Assembly: GCA_028583605.1 (NCBI GenBank)
Contig: CM053331.1
Location: 2,750,001 to 2,814,000, forward strand
Origin: Dastarcus helophoroides
Lineage: Eukaryota > Arthropoda > Insecta > Coleoptera > Bothrideridae
Direction: 5' to 3'
DNA length: 64,000 nucleotides
Positions 56,640 to 64,000 of the stretch are shown here, piece after piece. Position numbers and translations under genes: made by a program. The number at the start of each line of letters is the position of its first letter. The stretch's first letter is position 1. The notes beneath the pieces were generated by a model. The model made no database searches. It was not told the DNA's origin and saw only the letters and a list, made by a program, of their open reading frames with translations.

Positions 56640-57450
56640 CTTCTTTCGTCATTCTTCTTCTTTACTTTTTTCATTTTTTTCTACCTTCTTCATTTCTTCT
56701 TCTTCCCTCTCTTTTTTCATTTTTTCTTCTTCATTCTTCTTTTTTTCTTATTCTTCATTCCTTTATCCTTCTTGCTTCCCTCTTTTTTCTTCCTTTCCTA
56801 TTCCTTCTTCATTTTCTTTTCTTCTCTCTTTCTTTCCCTTTTACCTTATTTATTCTTTATTCATCCTTAATTTTCATTCCATTCCCCTTATTTTTTATTA
56901 ATTTTTCCTCCATCCTCCTTTCTTCTTCTTTCCTTCTTCTTCATACTTCCTTCTTTCTTCTTTTCTCTTCCTCTATTTTCTTCTTCTTTCTTTCTTCTTT
57001 CTTCTTCTTTCTTCTTCTTTCTTCTTTCTGTCTTTCTTTCTTTCTTCTTTCTTCTTTCTCTTCTTTCTTCTTTCTTCTTCCTTCTTTCTTCTTCCTTCTT
57101 TCTTCTTCTTTCTTCCTTTTTTCTTCTTCCTTCTTTCTACTTCTTTCTTCCTTTTTCCTTCTTCCTTCTTTCGTCATTCTTCTTCTTTACTTTTTTCATT
57201 TTTTTTCTCCCTTCTTCATTTGTTCTTCTTCCCTCTCTTTTTTCGTTTTTTCTTCTTCATTCTTCTTTTTTTCCTATTCTTCATTCCTTTATCCTTCTTG
57301 CTTCCCTCTTTTTTCTTCCTTTCCTATTCCTTCTTCATTTTCTTTTCTTCTCTCTTTCTTTCCCTTCTACCTTCTTTATTCTTTATTCATCCTTAATTTT
57401 CATTCCATTCTCCTTATTTTTTATTAATTTTTCCTCCATCCTCCTTCCTT
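56640..57450. repeat. 525-bp-offset duplication within tract 3
   Basis: 56646-56925 and 57171-57447 are near-identical (shared opener tcgtcattcttcttcttta, shared tatccttcttgcttccctc), offset 525 bp. The duplicated part is irregular sequence, so this is true duplication and not slippage of short units. Confidence 0.8.
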
Positions 57451-57969
57451 CTTCTATCCTTCTTTTTCATACTTCCTTCTTTCTTCTTTTCCCTTCCTCA
57501 ATTTTCTTCCTTTCTTCTTCTTTCCTCTTAATTTTTTTTATCCTATATTTTTTCTTCCTTTTTCCTTCATCCTCCTGTTATTCCCATTTTTCTTCTTTTT
57601 TATTGCTTTCCTATTTGTTCTTCATTCTTTTCTTTTTTTTTCTTTTTCTATTTTCTTCCTTCTGTCTTTCTTATTTGTCTCTTTCTTTTTTCCTTTTGCC
57701 TTTTTTCTTCTTTCTTTTTCTTTTTTTCCTTTTTAGTTCCTCCTTTTTTCTTATTCCTTCCTTCTTTTTCCTTCTTTTGTCTTTTTTCTTTCTTGTTCCT
57801 TTTTCTTTCGTCCTTCTCTCTTTTTTCCTTTTTATCTTTCTTTCTTTCTGCTACCTTTTTCCGTTTTTCCTCTTTTACCTTCCTCTTTCTTCTTTCTTCT
57901 TTCATAGTTCTTGATTTTTCATTTTTTTCGCTTTCTGTTTCTTTTTTTTTCCTTCTTTCTTTATTTTTC

Positions 57970-59400
57970 CTCACTTGCACTTTATCCTTTTCTTATCGTT
58001 TCTTGTTCCTTTTCCACCTTTCCTCTTTTTGCCATCTTTATTTTTTCTCCCCTGTTTCTGTTTTGCCTATTTTCTTCCTTGTCCCTTCTTTCCTTTCCCA
58101 GATTATTTTTTTTCTTTTTCATTCTTCCCCCTTTCTTCTTTTTTCTTCCTTCTTCTTTTCTTCTTCTTCCACTTTTTTTTTCGTTTCTCTTGCTTCTTCT
58201 TTTTGTCCTTCTTCTTCTTTCTTTTCTTACTTTCTTTATTTCTTTTTTCTTCTTTTTCCTTGTTTTTCTTGTTACTTCACCTTTGTTCTTTTTCCTTTTT
58301 CCTTTATTATTTTTCTTTTTTGCTTTATTCCTCTTTTTTTTATCTTATTCCTCTTTTTATCCTTTCTTTTTCTTCCTTCTTTCTTCTTTTTTCTTTCTTT
58401 TTTCTTTTTTCTTCTTCCTTCGCCCTTCTTTCTTTTTTCTTCTTCCTTCTTTCTTTTTCGTTCTTTGGTTTTTGTTCTTCCTTCTTTCTCTTTTCTTCTT
58501 TCTTCGTCTTTCTTTCTTCTTCCTAATTAGTTTTTTCTTCTTTCCTCTTCCTTTGTCCCGCTTTACTCTTCATTCTTTATCCGTTCTTTTTCCTTCTTTT
58601 TCTCTATTTTTCTTCTTGCTTCTTCCTTCCCCACTGGTACTTCAACATTTCCTTTCTTTTCTTTTCTTTTCCACTTTTCTTCTTTCTGCCTTCCTCATTT
58701 TTTCTTCCCCGTTCCACTTTTGTCTGCTTTCTTTCTTTCCTTCTTCCTTCTTTCCTTCTTTCCTTCTTTCTTCTTCCTTCTTTCTTCTTACTTCTCCCTT
58801 CTTTCTTCTTTCTTTTTCTTTCTTACTTCTTTCTTTCTTCTTTGTTCTTTCTTCTTACTTTTCTTTTTTCTACTTTCTTCTTCATGCTCCCTTTTTCTTT
58901 TTTCGTTCTTCTTTCTTTTGATTTCTTTCTACTTTCCTTTTTCTCTACTTCTCTTCAGCTTTTATTCTTTGTCAATCCTTCCTTTCTCCTTTTCTCTTCC
59001 TTTCTTTTTTCCCTTCTTTTTCTTGTTTCTTTATTTTTTCTTCTTTCTTCTTCTTATTTCTTTCTCACTTCTTTTTTTATATCTATGTCCTTGTTTATTC
59101 TTCTTTTTTTCTTTTTCCTTCTTCCTTCTTATTTCCACCTTCTTCCTTCTTCCTTTTTCGTACTTTCTTTTTTCTTTTTTCTTCTTGGTTATTTTTTCTT
59201 ATTTTTCCTACATCCGTCCTCATTCTTTATTTGCCCTTTTTCCTCATCTTTTTTTATTTTTCTTTTTTTTCCCACTTGTACTTCATTCTTCTCTTTCTTT
59301 ATTTTTCTCTTCCACCTTTCTTCTTTCTGTCTTCCTGATTTTTTCTCTTCTGTTCCGCTTTTGTCTGTTTTGTTTCTTCTTTTTTCTTTCTCGCCTCTTT
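57970..59400. repeat. ~650-bp higher-order repeat within tract 3
   Basis: The composite motif cacttgtacttyat, about 60 bp of C/T, ttctttctgycttcct, then tgttccncttttgtctg begins at about 57972, 58632 and 59273 (offsets 660 and 641). The same composite occurs once in tract 1 at about 41609. Confidence 0.7.
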
Positions 59401-59745
59401 TTCCCTTTTCCTTCCTTCTTCTTCCTTCATTCTTCTTGCTTTCTTCTATTTTTCTTCCTTCTTAGTTCTTTCTTCTTCCATTTTCCTCATTCTTCTTCAT
59501 TTTTCATTTTTTGTTTGTCCTTCTTCTTTCTTTTTTCTTTCTATTCTTTTCCCTTGCCCCTTCTTTTTCTTTTATTTTGTCTTCTTCTTTCTCCTTCTTT
59601 TCTTTTCGTTTTTCCTAATTTTTTCTTTCTTTTTTTTTCTTCCTTCTCCTTTGTTTCTTCTTTCCTACTTCATCTTTCATCCACCCCTTTTCTCGTTCCT
59701 CTTCCTTTTTCTTGTCACTTCTTCTTTCTTCCTTATACTTTTTTT

Positions 59746-60460
59746 AAATTTCAACGCACTTGCAAAGAACATTCCTGTTCTGCCTTTAGAGAATTGAGAG
59801 TGTGATGCAGGAACAAACATAGACGTGGCTGAGGGGCCATTTTAGGTAATTTTTCGTTTTAGTTGCCGAGAAAAATTCTGTTCAGTAAAGAATTCCACAA
59901 TTTGTAAATTCTACAGAAAAAAGTATTTCCATAGCCGGAGGTCCTTAATGTGCCAAGCTGAATTGTAGAGGAATCTGCTGTCTCCTTATGTGCATCAAAA
60001 ACGTTACCCGTCGGAGGATTCGACCTATTAGTTAATGTGACCATCTTACATGCAAGTACTTGTACAAAAGTCATCAACCATTCGTCTGTGTTTCAGTGAT
60101 TCGAAACAATCGATGAAAATCTCACCATCCATAAGGCGAATCGCTCCTCATTGAATTGAATCATAAGTTGCCAAAATGTGCTTTGGGGCTAAACTCCAAA
60201 CAAGTGAACAATATTCTAGTGTTGACTTAGTTTAAACTTTAAAGAGAGTGAGGAGCTGATGAGGTGTGAATTTTAGCTCGAGAAAGAAATGCCAGGTTTC
60301 TTGGGGGGGGGGGGATTCGGCAATTGGTCATTTTAGGAAAAACTAGTGCATGTATTTACTCCTAGGATAGACAAATTAGATCTCACAGGGTGGACTTTAC
60401 CTTCCATGAGGATGTTGGTTTCATTATTTCTTGATGTTTCCTTAAGGCTAGTACACCATA
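59746..60460. other. Single-copy region with a poly-G run
   Basis: No repeat or gene. A run of 12 G (60303-60314) lies in it. The 72-codon minus-strand frame at 59859-60077 has no recognised motif. Confidence 0.4.
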
Positions 60461-60800
60461 GTAAACACAATCGCTAGACTATTTATAGAAAAATGGAGGA
60501 TTTTGTCTCTAGATATCCCAGAACAGTAGTAGACACAATCGCTAGACTATCTTTAGACAAATAAAGGATTTTGTCTCTAGACGGCCCAGAATAAAATTTG
60601 GAATGGTTTAGTAGCTTTGTCAGGCATCCACACCTCCGCAATTCAGCTAAACTAGTTTTTAAGACATCATGACAAGTGGTACAGCGACCCATCGGTTTGC
60701 TACTTATTCACAGATAATTGTAGAACAACCGATTCGTTTCACACTTGTTTATAGACAATTGAAGAACTTTGTCTATAGAGACGAATTCTGGGATTTTGTT
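60461..60800. repeat. 68-bp tandem duplication with a third partial copy
   Basis: acacaatcgctagactat occurs at 60465 and 60533, each followed by ggattttgtctctaga and a cccagaa end. A weaker third copy (tagacaattgaagaactttg, then gaattctgggattttg) lies at about 60750-60800. The 69-codon frame 60483-60692 spans it and is not a supported gene. Confidence 0.75.
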
Positions 60801-63271
60801 GCTCGTGTGTACTAGCCAATAGAAAAACAAAAAACAGCGACCTGAGTTTTTGAGGTATTGAAGTCAACTAGATATTTCTTTTTCCATTTCAGAACGATCT
60901 CAAGATACCATTGAATCATCTGTATCTGGTGTACTTGATCAAACCTCAGAAGAATGATAACGACTCATGGAAAAAGATTTAGATCGAAAGTGACTGAAAC
61001 CTTTAAGAATGATTTAATTAATTGAATTGGAAATTAGATATTGTTTGCTTTGGAGCAGTTTAAGGTTAAGCTTTAACGCCTACGCTGCCTTATTTCACTT
61101 AAGAAAGCAACATATCAGCAGTGAACTACCTCTTTAATCTCTAGATCAAGTTGTCGCAACAATTAGGTTAACAGATTGAAAAATACCAAACGCTTAACGC
61201 AAATGTAAATGAATTCCACATTTTACATAACAAAGCAATTCCAATTAATTGATTATACAATTTCGATTGTAGAATCGATAAATTAACGTGCGTTATTTTA
61301 TGGCAAACGAGCGAATAATGCGCTAATGAGGTCGAACGTTTATCGAGCAACCTTGCAGATTTGCTCTTATTTTCTTAGCGCGACTTTTATTTGGTTTTAA
61401 TTAAAATGCTCCGCTGAGAACAAAGCCGCAAGAATTCAATCGCACATGGAGGGTTTCCTTGAGTTTCGCCATATTTCCCCATTTTTATTTTTCTCCAATT
61501 AAAACTTCTTAGTCACCAGTGCTGACGACGCGTTGACATCAAAGCTTATTATCGTTCTTTGATTGTTGGAAGCAATATATCATTGTACTAGTCACGACTA
61601 CTGCAAGTATGTGGAAAATTCAAATGAGGTGTGGTTGAAAAGAATTTAGTTTTTCCATCCACGCTACTCTTTCATCGCTGACATTTGGTTGCTTTGCTAA
61701 GTGGAATTACAAAATTTAAGAATTAATTGACATTTTTACAATCTAGAAAAGTTTAATAACGATTAAAACAACAACAGATCTTAAAAAATTCACGATGTTT
61801 CTAGAAATATTTGCTATGACTGGACCTGGTTTCTCTTTTCAGCATCATTGGCGGTTATACCAGCAATTTGTTTAGCCCTTGATGTGCTAACAATAGCCAA
61901 ATAATAGCTAATAATAATAGTTATGAATGTTGAAAAGTAACAGAGTAACACAGTAAGGAATAGAAATGTCAATCTAGAAAACTGAATTTTTTTGTATCCA
62001 TAGAAGTTTGGATGAGGTTTGGACTAGACAGAATACTCGTAGCAGTCTGTATCCCATTACTTATTTGGACTTATTGACCGATTTAACACTATATTAAGTT
62101 GGAATATTTTCTCTAATGACCAAATAAAGCAGCAATATTTGTTCAGTGACGGAAATTACACCAAATTAGCCACCTACATTGTGTCGTAGTTTAACAAGAC
62201 CTCTGATAAAATAACTTATAGAATATAATTATTGTAGTAAATCCTACTGTATTTAACATTAATTTATGAATAATGCCTAACATCAAAGGTATCGAATGTT
62301 ATTTTAATTGGGCCGGAATTATTCAATTTAACAGGTTTCATCTATATGGCCGACGCGAAACATTATAAAATATGTTAAATTATTTCCATTTCCAATGTAA
62401 ATCATGATAAAGCAAGCCGTACGCTTCCAATGGAGATAGAACATACGTATAATTTCGTGTTTACGTTTAAACTCATTAAATCCATAAAATGCATATACGT
62501 AGAGTTGAATTAGCAATACAAACGAGCATATCGTGCGAAAGGCACAAATAATTCTAATTAGTAACATTAAATAAATATTTAACTTATATTTGGGGTGCCT
62601 GCATTTAATATGAATGCTGATGGGAGTTCAAATTTTATTGTTTTTAAACGTAAATATGTCGAGGGGAAATAATTAAAATATGTTGCATATTTAGCTTGTT
62701 CTCATCCCTGTAAAACATCCAATACTAATTCCTAGAATATTGTTGAAATTGTCCTTGATTTTCAAGAGATTTCAAACAATTTAGTTTATAAATGTTACAA
62801 ACAATTAGCTATAATTATTTACATTGTTAGAGGTGAACTTCAGTCTGTAAATACAAAGAAAAGGTGTAAAAATGACAATTGGTTACTTTTAACAGAACAT
62901 TAATGAAGCAATATTTCAACTTTATGTAAAAAGTAAATGTTTATTTTTCTTTCAAAGATACAGTCTCTTGGAATTTTTTTTCCAATATAGATTATATATG
63001 ATGTAACTAAAAATACAAAGGTCGCCAATTAGGTAATTTAAGTTGTATTAAGGGTTGCATTGCAAAAGCTACCTTCAACAGGTACGCCAGAAATTTTATT
63101 AGGTGCGTCTAATTTCTGAACATTATTTTTTAAGTCGTCAAAAATCATATCGAGCATGAATACTTTTTTTAATCGTGGGAAATATTGTGGACAAGACACG
63201 GTTTTGTAACATTTTCAAAGCATAATAAGCTTTTTTCAGTCTTCAAAAATTTTGGGGACACGACATATCAT
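60801..63271. other. Single-copy AT-rich region, no gene supported
   Basis: No tandem structure. 61170-61560 and 62280-62650 are richer in attaatt/ttaatta homeodomain-type words and of more even composition, suggesting regulatory DNA at most. Minus-strand frames at 61168-61350 and 62328-62567 are unrecognisable. Confidence 0.4.
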
Positions 63272-63440
63272 GGGACATTGTACCATGTAACATGTACCAT
63301 GTAACATGTAATATGTAACGCGTACCATGTAACATGTAGCATGTAACATGCACCATGCAACATGCAACATGCAAAATGCAACAAGCAATATGCAACATGT
63401 ACGACGTTCCATATAACACGTAACGTGTACCGTGTAGCAT
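63272..63440. repeat. Minisatellite of ~10 bp (catgtaacat / catgcaacat)
   Basis: Loose tandem repeats of accatgtaac, acatgcaac and similar 7-10 bp words. The minisatellite resumes at 63785-63830 (atgcaacgtgtaacatgtaa) on the far side of the LTR-like element. The 65-codon minus-strand frame of C/Y/M/L/H residues is its translation. Confidence 0.85.
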
Positions 63441-63446
63441 TAATAG

Positions 63447-63784
63447 TGTTGGGCGTTATCCGTTCGCATGATTAACGCTTGGTGAATTGTAACCACTTTA
63501 TTTCTAAACTGAACTCGGAACACTACAATTATAATTCACTAACACTGTTTAATTAACTAACTTATTCATTGACTTCTCACAAACTAACTAAACTAACTGA
63601 GGGAAAAGCGACCGCCTTATATAGGTCCCGCTTCGGGTTCTAGAAGAATCCAGCAGATAAGGCTTATCGTTTGTCAAAATTTCTGGAGCGCTTATCTGCC
63701 GTTTGATTTATTATCGCAGCCGCTTCCCCTTATCAAATTCTCTAGAAAATTCCCAACTAAACTTTATAATTATATTTTGTTACA
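63447..63784 (-). mobile_element. Solo-LTR-like element 3 (single-unit form)
   Basis: Plus-strand ends TGTTGGGCG and TTTGTTACA fit TG...CA. Minus strand: cggcagataagcgctcc with a second inverted gata site, TATATAAGG (63618-63626), TCAGTT initiator about 28 bp on, AATAAAGTGGTTACAATTCAC and GGATAACGCCCAACA. It interrupts the catgtaac minisatellite, which gives independent support for its limits. It is the one-unit counterpart of the expanded element at 25.2-27.7 kb. No clean target duplication (aatag against atatg) and no internal region, so a solo LTR is the best reading. Confidence 0.6.
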
Positions 63785-64000
63785 ATATGCAACGTGTAAC
63801 ATGTAACATGTAAAACATACCATGTAATGGTGCGTATCCATTGGCTTTCCAAAATGTGTACATTATATTCTCGAACTGTTAACTCGATACATATCTTTTG
63901 ATGTTAGCGACAGCCGGCGGAAATTTTGGCGAACCACGCTAAGAGGATTAACGCTTCTAATGTTACACAAGGTATTTGCGAACTTCAATAGATACGCACC
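63785..64000. other. Minisatellite end and single-copy sequence
   Basis: 63785-63830 is the right part of the catgtaac minisatellite. Nothing recognisable after it. Confidence 0.5.

Larger units (their letters stand above)
56431..59745. repeat. Polypyrimidine tract 3 (3.3 kb)
   Basis: C/T-rich plus strand again, starting after agatttcaatcttc. It includes heptamers CTTCCCT and CTTCCTT (about 56475-56600) and long irregular parts. Complex stretches match tract 1: for example tttcccttctaccttattc and cttgtacttyattcttctct-type words occur in both. All frames are low-complexity translations. Confidence 0.95.

Noticed and set aside
57603..59805. Open frames up to 361 codons in tract 3
   Set aside because: Same artefact as in the other two tracts, F/S/L repeats without any motif.
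60303..60314. Run of 12 G as possible G-quadruplex
   Set aside because: A single run without neighbouring G runs; may be a slippage or sequencing feature.

Overview
The window looks like a gene-poor, repeat-dominated stretch of an arthropod (most likely insect) nuclear genome. The best clue is a 578-bp run of the pentamer TTAGG, the ancestral arthropod telomere repeat, at 34681-35258. It is supported by LTR-like elements with insect-style TATA plus TCAGT initiator promoters and by very AT-rich satellite arrays. I find no protein-coding gene, tRNA or rRNA that I can support. The long open frames (up to 1038 codons) are translations of pyrimidine or purine low-complexity DNA, and most of the others lie inside tandem arrays.

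Layout. 1-2.2 kb: AT-rich single-copy sequence, then a solo-LTR-like element. 2.2-10.0 kb: a satellite of about 270 bp built from copies of the motif gtcaagttacaat. 10.0-13.3 kb: single-copy DNA with two old copies of repeat family A. 13.3-23.0 kb: two AT-rich satellites (about 300 bp, then 151 bp). 23.3-24.5 kb: a family C end followed by a 366-bp tandem repeat (family B). 25.2-27.7 kb: an LTR-like element whose promoter region is repeated 13 times. 28-33.6 kb: single-copy DNA and an AT-rich foldback-like block. 34.7-35.3 kb: the TTAGG tract. 35.7-37.65 kb: a 241-bp satellite. 38.0-38.97 kb: an inverted-repeat element of family A with family B nested inside it. 39-44 kb: a repeat of about 400 bp split by a 3.3-kb pyrimidine tract. 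44-49.4 kb: family C remnants, single-copy DNA and a 270-bp satellite. 49.4-53.3 kb and 56.4-59.7 kb: two more pyrimidine tracts. The rest is mainly single-copy AT-rich DNA, with another solo-LTR-like element near the right end.

Main discovery candidate: families A and B carry hammerhead self-cleaving ribozyme architecture (CUGANGA, stem II, GAAA, short stem III, GUC, stem I). The copy at 23951-24023 (minus strand) keeps every core nucleotide and sits in a tandem array of 366-bp units. That is the organisation expected of an animal retrozyme or a Penelope-associated non-autonomous retroelement. Second candidate: the LTR-like element at 25193-27709, which has 13 tandem TATA/initiator units, most of them with a near-perfect hairpin starting just upstream of the predicted transcription start. 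All repeat boundaries and periods here were read by eye.
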